Source of the DNA: an uncultured Alphaproteobacteria bacterium
Lineage (GTDB): Bacteria > Pseudomonadota > Alphaproteobacteria > RF32 > CAG-239
Direction: 5' to 3'
Length of the DNA: 64,000 bases
NCBI GenBank assembly: GCA_934254585.1
Contig: CAKQLF010000003.1
Span: 77,645-141,644, forward strand
In this document: one piece after another, positions 32,967 through 42,457 of the stretch
Numbering within the stretch: the first letter of the stretch is position 1
How the letters are laid out: each line of letters begins with the position of its first letter
Program-made: the position numbers and the translations under genes
Notes under the pieces: generated by a model
Told to the model about the DNA's origin: nothing
The model's database searches: none
Seen by the model: the letters and a program-made list of their open reading frames with translations, nothing else

Positions 32967-33410
32967 CTATTCAATTATTAAAATCAAGCTATCTTTAACC
33001 CCAACAACTTTTGCCGTATCCCCTTTTTTGAAAGGCTTTTGGCACGAAGCCAACCAATAGGTGTCGCCAATTTTCACTTTCGTGCGGTTATCGGCGGCAT
33101 CTTCGGATATGGTAACCAATTGTCCAACAAACTGTTCTGCCGTGTTGTTCAAATTGCGGTATTCGCTCGGAACTTTTACGCGGTTAAAAATATTGCGGTA
33201 GACAACAACGCCGATAACGGCAAATATACCGGAGGCAATGGCAAAAATGATTAACTGCGTGGTGAAAACCATCGGGATAAAATAGATGGCAATACCTACC
33301 ACAAATGCGGCTAAACCAAACCAAATTAAATATACTCCTGGGACAATCAATTCCAACAAAGAAAGTGCCAATCCGGCGATTATCCAGTTAACTATCGGAG
33401 AATTAAACAT
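32967..33410 (-). CDS. NfeD family membrane protein (short form)
   Basis: A 147-aa protein with two N-terminal hydrophobic segments (IIAGLALSLLELIVPGVYLI and another around residues 45-68) and a C-terminal OB-fold domain (GQLVTISEDAADNRTKVKIG; WLASCQKPFKKGDTAKVVGV). NfeD short forms are partners of SPFH proteins in membrane microdomains, and the SPFH gene is directly upstream with a 6-bp gap. Confidence 0.9.
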   Translation of the reverse strand: MFNSPIVNWIIAGLALSLLELIVPGVYLIWFGLAAFVVGIAIYFIPMVFTTQLIIFAIASGIFAVIGVVVYRNIFNRVKVPSEYRNLNNTAEQFVGQLVTISEDAADNRTKVKIGDTYWLASCQKPFKKGDTAKVVGVKDSLILIIE

Positions 33411-33416
33411 CGTAAC

Positions 33417-34355
33417 CTACTCCTTTGCGGTTGTTTTTTTAGACGTTTGTTTGCCGTTCATCACATCTTTAACCAGTTCTGAAATTCCGGCAACAGTTCC
33501 CATCACTTGTGTGGTGTCAACCGGCAACATTAGCAATTTTTCGTTAGGCGAGGTGACAATACCCTGTAAAGCATTAATATATTGTTGTCCCAAAAAGTAA
33601 GAAAGAGCCTTAGGGTCGCCGCTGGCAATGGCTTCCGAAATAAGCTTTGTGGCCATAGCCTCTGCCGCCGCCGAACGCTCACGAGCCTCTGCCTCACGGA
33701 AAGCGGCCTCTTTTTTACCTTCTGCATCCAGAATAACCGATTGTTTAGAACCTTCTGCCTGTAAAATTTCCGCTTGACGCAAGCCTTCTGCCTCCAAAAT
33801 ATTGGCGCGTTTTTCTCGTTCGGCTTTCATTTGGCGAGCCATTGCATCAATCAAATCTTTAGGAGGAGTAATATCCTTAATTTCTACACGGGTGACCTTC
33901 ACTCCCCAAGGGATAGTTGCTTCATCAACCACGGATAACAGCTTCTGATTAATAATATTGCGTTGCGAAAGCAGTTCATCGATTTCCATACTACCGATAA
34001 CCGTACGAATGTTTGTCATAACCAAATTCATAATGGCGTAGTCCAAATCTTCTACTTGATACGCGGCTTTTGTTGCATCTTGAATTTGATAGAACAGCAC
34101 TCCGTTAACGGTAACCATAGCATTGTCTTTGGTGATAACTTCTTGTGAAGACACTTCCAAAACCTGCTCTTTACGATTAATTTTTGCACCGATTGTTTCC
34201 AAAACCGGAATTAAAAGGTGAAATCCCGGATGTAGCGAGCGGGTAAAACGTCCAAAATTTTCTACCGTATATTCATAACCTTGGCGAACAATAACCACTG
34301 ATTTCGTTAAGATAACAAAAACCAAGACAATTAAAACAATAGCTAAAGTTTCCAT
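33417..34355 (-). CDS. SPFH/Band 7 (stomatin-like, QmcA-type) protein
   Basis: A 312-aa protein with an N-terminal membrane helix ([20 protein letters not shown]) and a Band 7 domain ([40 protein letters not shown]). A long Glu/Ala-rich coiled coil (about 180-250; [20 protein letters not shown]) and a conserved tail [10 protein letters not shown] follow. It is a membrane scaffold thought to assist quality control or microdomain organisation. Its NfeD partner follows immediately. The ribosome site AGGAGAG is strong. Confidence 0.93.
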   Translation of the reverse strand: METLAIVLIVLVFVILTKSVVIVRQGYEYTVENFGRFTRSLHPGFHLLIPVLETIGAKINRKEQVLEVSSQEVITKDNAMVTVNGVLFYQIQDATKAAYQVEDLDYAIMNLVMTNIRTVIGSMEIDELLSQRNIINQKLLSVVDEATIPWGVKVTRVEIKDITPPKDLIDAMARQMKAEREKRANILEAEGLRQAEILQAEGSKQSVILDAEGKKEAAFREAEARERSAAAEAMATKLISEAIASGDPKALSYFLGQQYINALQGIVTSPNEKLLMLPVDTTQVMGTVAGISELVKDVMNGKQTSKKTTAKE

Positions 34356-34437
34356 AATTCTCTCCTTCTATAAATAATAACAATGATATCAGTTTAGAGA
34401 GGTTTAATTTTATTTGCAATAAAAAAACGAGTATTAA

Positions 34438-34477
34438 TAAAAAAACAGTACGCCAAAATTAATTCTGACGCACTGTT
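34438..34477 (-). terminator. Rho-independent terminator of the 34498-37605 gene
   Basis: On the minus strand, AACAGTGCGTCA pairs with TGGCGTACTGTT (two wobbles) around an AT loop and is followed by seven T. Confidence 0.78.
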
Positions 34478-34497
34478 ATAAGGATAAAATAATCGGT

Positions 34498-37400
34498 TTA
34501 GCGTTCGCCTCTGCCCTGAAACTGTCGGCTAAGCTTGTCATAGGAGTCTTTCAGCGCGCCGCGGGCCTCTGATTTAGACACACCTTTTTCCATCATTTCC
34601 GAAGTTGATAACTTGGTTGAATTTCCCTCGGCATCTTTTACTTCTAATTGACGTTCGCCGCTGCTCATTTTGGTATAAGTAACAGAGTTTCCGTCAGCAC
34701 CGGTGGTTGTAACAATTTTGTCTTTTTTACCATCGCCATCAACATCTGTATGAACCGTGGTTTTAAACGAACCCTGTCTGTCTCCGTCTTTATAATATGT
34801 TGTTTGTTGTTTCAGAGTTTTTTTATCTCCTTCATACTCCGTAATTTTTTGGGAGTTTGATTTGTGACCGATTTTGGTTTCAGAAACTGTTTTATTGCCA
34901 TCTTCATCGGTAATAGTCAGTTTAGAGCTTTTTTGCATTTGCTGTGATTTTTCAAATTCACGAACGGCAGCAATTTTATTTTCGGCTTCAACTTCGCCGT
35001 TCAAGCCTTTCAATTTATCAATGCGGCCTTGAATTTTATATTTGTGTGTTTCCACAGCGTTTTCTTCGGCTTTTCCCATTGAGGCAAGAGTAAAGCCTCC
35101 TTTGGTTTCTGCTGCATTTTCTTGAGATTGCATATCAGATGAAGAAGATTGTCCCGCGCCTGCGCCGTGCGAATGTGTATTTCTTTGAGAATGTTCGGCA
35201 ATCCAAGTTTTTAGGTTGTGCACTCTGGATTCACGGTCATTTGCCCATTCTTGAATTTGTGTTTTTTGTTCATCGCTGAGTTGATGTTGATTAACCAAAT
35301 TTGCCAATTCGTGCTGACGATAGAAATGATGATCATCTTTTTCGATTACCCCCATTTCTCTTAGCATTTCATTGGCGTTTTTAGCGTCAATACCAAAGGA
35401 ATCCAAGCGTTTAGCGGCACTGTCATTGTTGTTCCACAATTCAGCGGCAGACGAACTCTGTATTGTCGCGGAATTTTCCGTCGTAGCGTCGTTTACGTTG
35501 TGGTCATTATTTTCCGTGGTGTCGGAAGCCGACGTATTGGTGGAGTCTAAATATTCGGCTGTTGCGGCGGCGACTAAACCGACTGTTGCACCGGAAATTG
35601 TCGCAATTGCCGCTGTTTTCGGATTTGATTTGCGGGCTAATTCGGCGTTTTTGAATGCTTCCTCAGCTTGGTCTTTATTAATATTGGGAGCAATTTGTTT
35701 TACCATAGCCATAAACTGCTCCGGCTTTTCAATTTGTTCAAGTTGTTTTATAACATCTTTAGAAACGGTGGCTCCGTTTTGTTCTAAAATATTTTTCAAG
35801 TTGTTGCGAGCAGTCCTTAAATTATAACTTTCAGACAAGAATTTCACGGTACCGATACCCAAAGAAGATAGCATAGTTGCGGCGCGTCTTGGCGAAGATA
35901 TAATTTTTTCAAAACCGGCTTTTACGGCTCCGCCAAAAGTGTCGATGTGTTGAGAGGCCTCGGTGGCAACGCTTGCCGCATTTTCGGCGGTGTGTCCCAA
36001 AGTCTTACCGACCAAGCCGAGATTCATATTTTCTAAACCGCTGCTAAGAGAAAAATATCCGGAAATTGCAGTTGAAGCCACCTGTCCAATCAGGTTTAAG
36101 GCTTCGGTACGGTTTTCTTTTTGGCCTAAGTATTTGATAAACCCGACAAAGTTATTCATAGAACCTTTAAGGTCTTTGACGCTGAAGCTATCTAATCCTT
36201 GTTTAGCGCGATATTGTTGATAAGCTTTACGAATGGTCTTTGCCGTTCTGAAAGCAGAATAAGCGGTTAAGCCGACCGGACCTAAAGTTGCGCCGATTAT
36301 GGCGGTTCTGGCAAAGTTTAAGCCGATTGTTTTGGCCATATTCACGCCTTTGTATAACTTTGGATGTTTTTCGGCAAAGTCGTTGTTAAGTTTTTCAACA
36401 GCCTTGGAAATTTGCGGCGCGTTCATCAGACGGGCGCGGCGACATTCTTTGGTGGTTTGTCGGTTAATCATCACGGCGTTAGCCAAAGTTGCGGCGTTTT
36501 TCAGAAATTCTTTATTAGTGTACGGACCATTGAAGTCCGGAAATTTCTCTAAATGTTTAGTTAAGTGTTTTTCAAACTCTTCTTTTAATTTTTTATCACT
36601 GTCTGAGAGAGCAATACCTTTCTCGGCATTCTGTAAAATATCATTCAAATTTTGCTGATTAATTTTATTTTTGGCGCAAAACTCAGCCAAAGCCTCCTGT
36701 TTGAGGTATTCGGCATTAATCAGAACTTTATATTCGGCGGCGGCGTTTGCTAAAGCCTGTTCGCAAATTTCTTTGCCGTTGTCATCAGGAGCCTTGGTGC
36801 TCAAATCATAAATAGTTGTTTTTTGCAAGGTTAAAAGAAGTTCTTTTTTGTCTTCAGGTGACAAACCGTCAATAATCGGTTTTAAAGTTGGCATAATCGT
36901 CTGCGGACTAACCTGCTGCGCCACACCTATCCATTGTTGTACGTTTTGCTGTTGAATTTCCGGAGTCAACTCCGAAACATTCTCTAACCCGTTGAGTTGG
37001 TCATATTTTTTTAATTTTTCCTCAGTGCTGTTAAGCAGTTTTTGATTGCGCTGTTGTGTGTTTTTATCAGGGTTTGATTGATTGCTGATTTCCAAATAAT
37101 CCTTGATGGCGACAGCGTTTTCTTCGTCAATATATTGAGGTTCAACGTTTGCCAAAATAGCTTCTACTTGTTTTTCAACATTTGAAACAAATGCTTGTTC
37201 TTGGGGTTGTAAATTTTCTTTGTTTTTCAGAGCAGAATATTGTCTGTAGACGTTGTAAGACGGTTGGTTGATAATTTCTATATCTTTACGAAATTGTGAA
37301 GCCAGATTGTCGGGGTGAGAATTTTCAATGGTGTTTGTTCCGTCTTGTTCAATTTTATTTTTTTGTTCTTGAGCTTTGTGCAAAATCTTTTCAGCCATAT

Positions 37401-37605
37401 CATTATTGCCGTAATTTTGAGCAAAAGCAATAATGTTGTCCAAATTGTCGGCATCGAAATCCATTGAGGTGTTGGCCATCTCGTTCAGCTTGCGCAAAAT
37501 TTGTTCTTTTTGTTCATCTGAAACAGGTTGATTTTGCTTTTCTTTTTGCAAAACGGCGGTTAAATCGGCATATAGTTCTTTGTTGTTGTCAGTTGTTTCA
37601 ACCAT
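34498..37605 (-). CDS. Large helical protein of unknown function with a Ca-binding-like loop
   Basis: A 1035-aa protein without signal peptide. Residues 1-400 are charged, Gln/Asn/Lys-rich and helical. Weakly hydrophobic, Gly/Ala-rich segments occur near 425-460 (ARTAIIGATLGPVGLTAYSA), 515-540 and 675-695 (AAIATISGATVGLVAAATAE). The C-terminal 180 residues are repetitive polar strands (TITDEDGNKTVSETKIG; TYYKDGDRQGSFKTTVHT) with DVDGDGKKD, the calcium-loop pattern of EF-hand, dockerin or TSP3 repeats. It is a single-gene unit ending in a terminator. I do not recognise the family. The mix of hydrophobic middle and repetitive C-terminus would suit a secreted or effector-like protein, but nothing proves export. 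Confidence 0.8.
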   Translation of the reverse strand: MVETTDNNKELYADLTAVLQKEKQNQPVSDEQKEQILRKLNEMANTSMDFDADNLDNIIAFAQNYGNNDMAEKILHKAQEQKNKIEQDGTNTIENSHPDNLASQFRKDIEIINQPSYNVYRQYSALKNKENLQPQEQAFVSNVEKQVEAILANVEPQYIDEENAVAIKDYLEISNQSNPDKNTQQRNQKLLNSTEEKLKKYDQLNGLENVSELTPEIQQQNVQQWIGVAQQVSPQTIMPTLKPIIDGLSPEDKKELLLTLQKTTIYDLSTKAPDDNGKEICEQALANAAAEYKVLINAEYLKQEALAEFCAKNKINQQNLNDILQNAEKGIALSDSDKKLKEEFEKHLTKHLEKFPDFNGPYTNKEFLKNAATLANAVMINRQTTKECRRARLMNAPQISKAVEKLNNDFAEKHPKLYKGVNMAKTIGLNFARTAIIGATLGPVGLTAYSAFRTAKTIRKAYQQYRAKQGLDSFSVKDLKGSMNNFVGFIKYLGQKENRTEALNLIGQVASTAISGYFSLSSGLENMNLGLVGKTLGHTAENAASVATEASQHIDTFGGAVKAGFEKIISSPRRAATMLSSLGIGTVKFLSESYNLRTARNNLKNILEQNGATVSKDVIKQLEQIEKPEQFMAMVKQIAPNINKDQAEEAFKNAELARKSNPKTAAIATISGATVGLVAAATAEYLDSTNTSASDTTENNDHNVNDATTENSATIQSSSAAELWNNNDSAAKRLDSFGIDAKNANEMLREMGVIEKDDHHFYRQHELANLVNQHQLSDEQKTQIQEWANDRESRVHNLKTWIAEHSQRNTHSHGAGAGQSSSSDMQSQENAAETKGGFTLASMGKAEENAVETHKYKIQGRIDKLKGLNGEVEAENKIAAVREFEKSQQMQKSSKLTITDEDGNKTVSETKIGHKSNSQKITEYEGDKKTLKQQTTYYKDGDRQGSFKTTVHTDVDGDGKKDKIVTTTGADGNSVTYTKMSSGERQLEVKDAEGNSTKLSTSEMMEKGVSKSEARGALKDSYDKLSRQFQGRGER

Positions 37606-37795
37606 TTTCTTTCCCCAATCAAAACTTTATTTTCTTCAGTATAGCCCACATTTTTCTTTTTTGCAATAAAAATGACAAAAAAATTTTTTGTATAAAATAT
37701 AGACGAGTAGTGGGTTATTTCATTTTTTGACTATACTTTTTTGAGGAGTATGGTATAACACCTAATATTTAAGATGTGTTAATTAGGTAAAAAAA

Positions 37796-39268
37796 ATGAG
37801 TATAAAAAAGAAATTTGGCATATTTTTACTGTTTAACTTAATTTTGTGGAGCATTGTGCCACTGCTTCGTCTAAGTCTGCCGATGGATACTCAGGAAGCC
37901 ATTGTCTGGGGAAAATACAGTTTTTTAGGAACGACCAAGCATCCGCCTTTTTCGGGGATTATTGCCTATTATTTTTATATGATGTTCGGTAAATTTGATG
38001 GAGCAATGTATCTGCTTAGTCAAATTTTTGTGCTGTTAGGGGTTATATATATTTATAAATTAGCCATTTTATTTCTTGATAAAAATAAGGCAGTTATGGC
38101 GGCTATGCTGCAAATGGGGGTTATCTATTACAATTTATCAAGCGTCGAATTTAATGTTAATGTAATCTCTTTGGCTTTATGGCCGATGTGCGCCTATTAT
38201 TTTTGGTTAGCATATCAAAATAACAAATTAAAAGATTGGTTGTTGTTTGGTGTTTTATGCGGAATAAACTTGTTGAATAAATATACGGCAGCTTTGTTGT
38301 TGTTCGCAATCGGCGTGTTTATATTAACCGATGCCAAGGGTCGCCGACAATTGTTGAGTTATAAAATCTATTTGGCGGCTATTTGTTGCGGATTATTGCT
38401 TTTTCCGCATATTTGGTGGTTGGCGGAACACAACTTTGAAATGCTGAACTACATCTTAATGCGCAATGGTGGCGATAATCCCGATGCTTTGAACGGTTGG
38501 TGGCGACATTTATTTTATCCGCTGAAGTTTTTCGGAGGGCAAATTCTTTTTTCTTTGGCGGCACTTATTTGTTTTGCGGTGTTTTATAAAAAATCGGAAA
38601 AAGAGCCGTTACCCGAATTTTATTCGGCTCAAAGTCGGTTTTTATTGATTTGCGGATTTTTGCCGATGTTGATTTTTATGACAATCAGTTTAATTGCCGG
38701 TACTCCGCTGAAAAGTATGTGGGGATTTCCTTGTCAATTTTTAGTCGGTATTTCTCTATTACACTTTTTTCCGGTTAAATTTGCGGAAGAAAAGGCTAAT
38801 TGTCTGGTTTGGACTATGGAAACTTGGAGTTTGCTGTTTGCCGTGGTTTATGGTATTCAATGCTTGACAACCACCAGTATTCGCTTTCGAACCGATTGTC
38901 CGACAACGGTCAAAGTTTTAGAGCAAAAATGGCAGGATTTTACCGGTGGTAAGAAATTGGAATATTTGGGGGCTGATGTCTGGTTTGCCGATATGTTTGC
39001 CATTTATAGCCCTAATGAGGTGAAACCGATGGTTTGGCTCAGACCGGAAAATAATCCGTGGTTTGACGCCGCAGATTTTGAAGACAAAGGAGCTTTTGTT
39101 GTGGCGGCGAGTTATTCTGAATATATGGATTATAAGAAAAAATTCGGCGAAAAATTAACCGAACCGCAGAATATAAAAATAGAATATACCAGTATTAGCG
39201 GAAGAGTAAAAGTACGAGATATGTTTTATGGATTCTACAATGTTAAGGAGGCGGAAAATGCAAAATAA
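37796..39268 (+). CDS. GT39-family glycosyltransferase (ArnT/PMT-like), polytopic membrane protein
   Basis: A 490-aa protein with about ten hydrophobic helices. The N-terminal periplasmic loop carries the acidic motif expected of GT39 enzymes (LSLPMDTQEAIVWGKYSF), followed by KHPPFSGIIAYYFY, a segment typical of this family. GT39 enzymes move a sugar from a polyprenyl-phosphate carrier to lipid A, protein or another acceptor on the periplasmic face. Its 3' end overlaps the GT2 gene by 11 bp, and that enzyme could make the lipid-linked donor. Substrate unknown. Confidence 0.85.
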   Translation: MSIKKKFGIFLLFNLILWSIVPLLRLSLPMDTQEAIVWGKYSFLGTTKHPPFSGIIAYYFYMMFGKFDGAMYLLSQIFVLLGVIYIYKLAILFLDKNKAVMAAMLQMGVIYYNLSSVEFNVNVISLALWPMCAYYFWLAYQNNKLKDWLLFGVLCGINLLNKYTAALLLFAIGVFILTDAKGRRQLLSYKIYLAAICCGLLLFPHIWWLAEHNFEMLNYILMRNGGDNPDALNGWWRHLFYPLKFFGGQILFSLAALICFAVFYKKSEKEPLPEFYSAQSRFLLICGFLPMLIFMTISLIAGTPLKSMWGFPCQFLVGISLLHFFPVKFAEEKANCLVWTMETWSLLFAVVYGIQCLTTTSIRFRTDCPTTVKVLEQKWQDFTGGKKLEYLGADVWFADMFAIYSPNEVKPMVWLRPENNPWFDAADFEDKGAFVVAASYSEYMDYKKKFGEKLTEPQNIKIEYTSISGRVKVRDMFYGFYNVKEAENAK

Positions 39269-40226
39269 ATTAGTCAGCATTGTTATTTCAGCATATAATG
39301 AACAAGATAATGTAATTGAGTTGTATAAACAATTGACCTCTGATTTGAAAAAAGTTAAAGGTGTCGATTTTGAATTTTTGTATGTTGATGACGGCAGTGC
39401 GGATAAGACTTATGAAAACTGTTTAAAATTGCAAAAAAAAGACAGCAGGGTTAAAGTTGTTCAGTTAAAGCGCAACTTCGGCCACGAAATTGCAATGACC
39501 GCCGGTATGGATTATGCCAAAGGCGACGCGGTTATCTTTATGGATTCTGATTTGCAGCATCCTCCGGTTTATATTCCTCAAATGATTAAACTCTGGCAGC
39601 AGGGAAAAGAAATTGTACTTACCAAACGTTTGGATAATAAAGCTACGTCAAAATTTTATAAGTTTTGCGCCAAAATGTTTTATTTTATTTTGAATAAAAT
39701 GTCCGACACCAAGATTATGGAAAGCGCGCCGGATTTTCGACTTTTGGACCGCAAATACGTTGATTTCCTTAAAGGATTTAATGAACAAGACAGATTGTTT
39801 CGCGGTTTGTTGAGTTGGATTATGCCGCACGATAATGTGGCGATTATTGATTTTGTGGCTCCTGAGCGTTTTAGCGGTGAGTCGAAATATAATTTTTTCA
39901 AATCAATGCATTTGGCCGTGAACAGTATTGTCCAATTTTCAGTTTTACCGTTGCGATTGTCCATATATCTGGGGTTGATAGCAGCGTTTTCGGCTTTTTT
40001 ATTGGGATTCTATGTGTTTATTGAATATTTCTTTATGCACAATCCGACTCCCGGTTATGCCACAATTATGATTACGGTGATTTTCCTTGGTTCCGTGCAG
40101 TTGATTTGTTTGGGAATTATCGGTGAATATATCGGTAAAATTCATATTGAAGTGAAAAAACGTCCGCTCTATGTCGCTGATTTTGTGACAAAGGAAAAAG
40201 AAAATGACTCTGAAAAAAATATTTAA
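39258..40226 (+). CDS. Polyprenyl-phosphate glycosyltransferase, GT2 (DPM1/ArnC-like)
   Basis: A 322-aa protein starting MQNKLVSIVISAYNEQDNVI. I chose the ATG at 39258 because AAGGAGG precedes it. The GT-A domain shows the nucleotide-sugar motifs YVDDGSADKTYENCL and IFMDSDLQHPP (DxD region), then QxDRxxR-like FNEQDRLFRGL. Two C-terminal membrane helices follow (IYLGLIAAFSAFLLGFYVFI and a second near residue 270). It likely charges undecaprenyl phosphate with a sugar for the GT39 enzyme encoded just upstream. Confidence 0.93.
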   Translation: MQNKLVSIVISAYNEQDNVIELYKQLTSDLKKVKGVDFEFLYVDDGSADKTYENCLKLQKKDSRVKVVQLKRNFGHEIAMTAGMDYAKGDAVIFMDSDLQHPPVYIPQMIKLWQQGKEIVLTKRLDNKATSKFYKFCAKMFYFILNKMSDTKIMESAPDFRLLDRKYVDFLKGFNEQDRLFRGLLSWIMPHDNVAIIDFVAPERFSGESKYNFFKSMHLAVNSIVQFSVLPLRLSIYLGLIAAFSAFLLGFYVFIEYFFMHNPTPGYATIMITVIFLGSVQLICLGIIGEYIGKIHIEVKKRPLYVADFVTKEKENDSEKNI

Positions 40227-41034
40227 TGCCGATGACTTCGGAATAAGCCGAGGTGTTAATGCCGCCATTGTTAAGGCTCACCGCGAGGGTGTTCTGAATA
40301 GCGCGAGTTTAATGATAAATCAAAAATTTGCGGAAGAAGCCGTAAAACAAGCTAAAGAAATGCCAAATTTGGAAATGGGCTTGCATATTAATTTAACAAA
40401 CGAATTTTCGGCGGCACCGGCGCAAAAAATTCCGCTGTTGACAGATGAGCGAGGCAAATTAAAAAATGGTTTTGTTAATTTATTGCTGCTTTCATTTTTT
40501 AAGCCGCGCCAACTTCGGCAGCAGGTGGAAATTGAAATACGGGCGCAAATTGCCAAATATTTGGCAACGGGCTTACCTTTGCAACATTTAGACAGTCATC
40601 GTCACGTCCATCTTATTCCGCAAATATTTAAAGTAACGCGTAAGTTGCAAAAAGAATATGAAGTTCCTCGTATCAGAGTGATGAATGAAAACTGTTTTAA
40701 CACCTTGAAATTTAATCAAAATAAAAGTTGGCTTTTTGATGGTGCACTAATTAAATATGTGTTGTTGCGCTTTTTGTGTTGGTGGAACGGGTACAAATCT
40801 GATGTTTATTTTTATACGCTTCTTTACACTTGCAAAATATCACGGGAGCAGTTTAATAATGTGAAAATTCCACACGGATATAAAGCAGTGGAAATAATGA
40901 TTCACCCCGGAATGCCGGAAATTGATAAGCAATATCCGCAAGATGTCTGGGATGATAATATTTTATCATCATTCCGCACAGTGGAGTTGAACACTCTGCT
41001 GGATAAAAATGTAGTGGAGAATATCAATGATTAA
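40204..41034 (+). CDS. YdjC/ChbG-family carbohydrate deacetylase
   Basis: A 276-aa protein of the YdjC (ChbG/HpnK) family, metal-dependent deacetylases of N-acetylated sugars. Metal-site blocks are visible: IFNADDFGISRGVNAAIVKA (Asp-Asp), LEMGLHINLTNE (His), HLDSHRHVHLIPQI (paired His) and MIHPGMPE. It overlaps the GT2 gene by 23 bp with its own ribosome site AAAGGAAA. In this context it could deacetylate the carrier-linked sugar, as in undecaprenyl-linked aminosugar pathways. Confidence 0.9.
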   Translation: MTLKKIFNADDFGISRGVNAAIVKAHREGVLNSASLMINQKFAEEAVKQAKEMPNLEMGLHINLTNEFSAAPAQKIPLLTDERGKLKNGFVNLLLLSFFKPRQLRQQVEIEIRAQIAKYLATGLPLQHLDSHRHVHLIPQIFKVTRKLQKEYEVPRIRVMNENCFNTLKFNQNKSWLFDGALIKYVLLRFLCWWNGYKSDVYFYTLLYTCKISREQFNNVKIPHGYKAVEIMIHPGMPEIDKQYPQDVWDDNILSSFRTVELNTLLDKNVVENIND

Positions 41035-41515
41035 GAGTGTAATAAAGCTTTATTTGTGGGCGGAGAACATTTGGTTTAAGCTTCCGCAAAAATTGCGATT
41101 TTTGCTGGTAGGCGGATTTAATACCGTTTTTGCTTACGCGGTTCTGGCTCTTTTGTTGTGGCTGTTTGAAGGGCTTAATAAGAAATTGAATTTAAACTTT
41201 TTACCGGTGTTTGTGGCAAACTTTTCACTGTTTGTGCAATATGTAATCACCATAAACGTCTCATTTGCGACAATGCGCTATTATGTTTTTCAAAGTCACG
41301 GAAACTGGAAACAAGAGTTTTTGAAGGCTTTTTCCGTTTATATGTTTTTATATTTGATAAACTCTCCGATTTTAAGCTTTTTGATGGTTGTTGTAGGCTT
41401 ACCGCCGCTTTGGGCGCAAGCATTATATTTGTTGTTTTCAACCATTGCTACTTTTATTTTGCATAAATATTATTCGTTTCGCAAAAGAACTCCGCGTGAA
41501 ACCTTGGAGAGCTGA
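41027..41515 (+). CDS. GtrA-family membrane protein
   Basis: A 162-aa protein with four hydrophobic helices and the GtrA signature FLLVGGFNTVFAYAVLALLL near the N-terminus, ending in a basic tail (HKYYSFRKRTPRETLES). GtrA-like proteins are proposed to flip polyprenyl-phosphate sugars across the inner membrane. It overlaps the deacetylase gene by 8 bp, consistent with one operon supplying a GT39 acceptor reaction. Confidence 0.9.
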   Translation: MIKSVIKLYLWAENIWFKLPQKLRFLLVGGFNTVFAYAVLALLLWLFEGLNKKLNLNFLPVFVANFSLFVQYVITINVSFATMRYYVFQSHGNWKQEFLKAFSVYMFLYLINSPILSFLMVVVGLPPLWAQALYLLFSTIATFILHKYYSFRKRTPRETLES

Positions 41516-41517
41516 TT

Positions 41518-42021
41518 ATGCCATCTGTTCAGCAAATAAAAAAGCCTATTGAGGATAACCGTTTTCAACCGCGTAAGAAAAAATTGAGCACATTAGCTAA
41601 AATAATGCTCTATATTTCTGCTTTTTGTGCGCTATTTTACCATTTCGGTGTGACTAAAATGGAAAAAATGCCGGAGAACGTTGCGGAAAACGCTTTAACA
41701 AAGAGTCCTTTTGATTATTTAATGAAGGGCGGCAAAAAAATTGTGTGGTTCGGAGCGGATTGTCCGGTAAGTGCCGCGAAGAAAAAAATGATAAATAAGT
41801 TATTAAAAGCGCGTGGACTTGATAAATTTTATGAGCATAAAGCATTTTTGCAAAATTCCTATTTTTCCAGTTGTCAAGGTAGCAATTGTTTGGATGTGTT
41901 TTTAATAGAGAATTGCAGTGAAAGTTATTGTATTCTTATCCCTTCACAAAACAAATTTATCAAAGTCGATTTTAATAAAGGCGATTTGTTGGAAACTCTG
42001 GATAAATATAAAAATCTGTAA
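41518..42021 (+). CDS. Single-pass membrane protein of unknown function
   Basis: A 167-aa protein with one hydrophobic segment near residues 29-43 (LAKIMLYISAFCALFYHFGV) and a C-terminal periplasmic domain containing Cys residues (FGADCPVSAAKKKMINKLLK; NSYFSSCQGSNCLDVFLIEN). The fold of the C-terminal part, with a Cys early and a Cys pair late, is weakly thioredoxin-like, but no CxxC is present at the expected place. It is the last gene of the GT39-GT2-ChbG-GtrA set, only two bases after the gtrA stop. Confidence 0.7.
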   Translation: MPSVQQIKKPIEDNRFQPRKKKLSTLAKIMLYISAFCALFYHFGVTKMEKMPENVAENALTKSPFDYLMKGGKKIVWFGADCPVSAAKKKMINKLLKARGLDKFYEHKAFLQNSYFSSCQGSNCLDVFLIENCSESYCILIPSQNKFIKVDFNKGDLLETLDKYKNL

Positions 42022-42094
42022 CTTAATACTTAGCTTTAGACGGCTTTAAAACGTGGCGGCAGATATTATCTTCCTATAAAAAAAGGAGAAGAAA

Positions 42095-42406
42095 ATGCGT
42101 TTTATTAAGCCGATAAATTTAAATGAAAAATCTTTTATTTTAGATGTGCGTTTACCGGAAGAACAAGCCTTGGAAGAAATTGCTTTTCCGCATATTAATG
42201 CCGATTTAGAAACTCTTAATCCCCGAAAATTTATACAAGAAAATAATTTAACACCGGAGCAAACAATAAACATTCTTTGTTCATCTGGCGGTCGAGCTTC
42301 GCAGGCTGCAGAAATGTTTGAAAAATCTGGTTTTAAAAATGTAGCGGTTATTATTGGCGGATTGGTGGAAGCCGAATACGAGGGAATTCCGATTATCCGC
42401 CATTAA
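42095..42406 (+). CDS. Rhodanese-like domain protein
   Basis: A 103-aa single-domain rhodanese (FILDVRLPEEQALEEIAFPH; ILCSSGGRASQAAEMFEKSG) with the catalytic Cys in the loop CSSGGR. It is a probable sulfur carrier or transferase. AAAGGAG precedes the ATG. The gene stands alone between the glycosyl cluster and rnhB. Confidence 0.88.
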   Translation: MRFIKPINLNEKSFILDVRLPEEQALEEIAFPHINADLETLNPRKFIQENNLTPEQTINILCSSGGRASQAAEMFEKSGFKNVAVIIGGLVEAEYEGIPIIRH

Positions 42407-42457
42407 GTCTTGCGTTTTGGCTATGGTATGTTATATTCCGGCTAAAGGAGAATTGTG

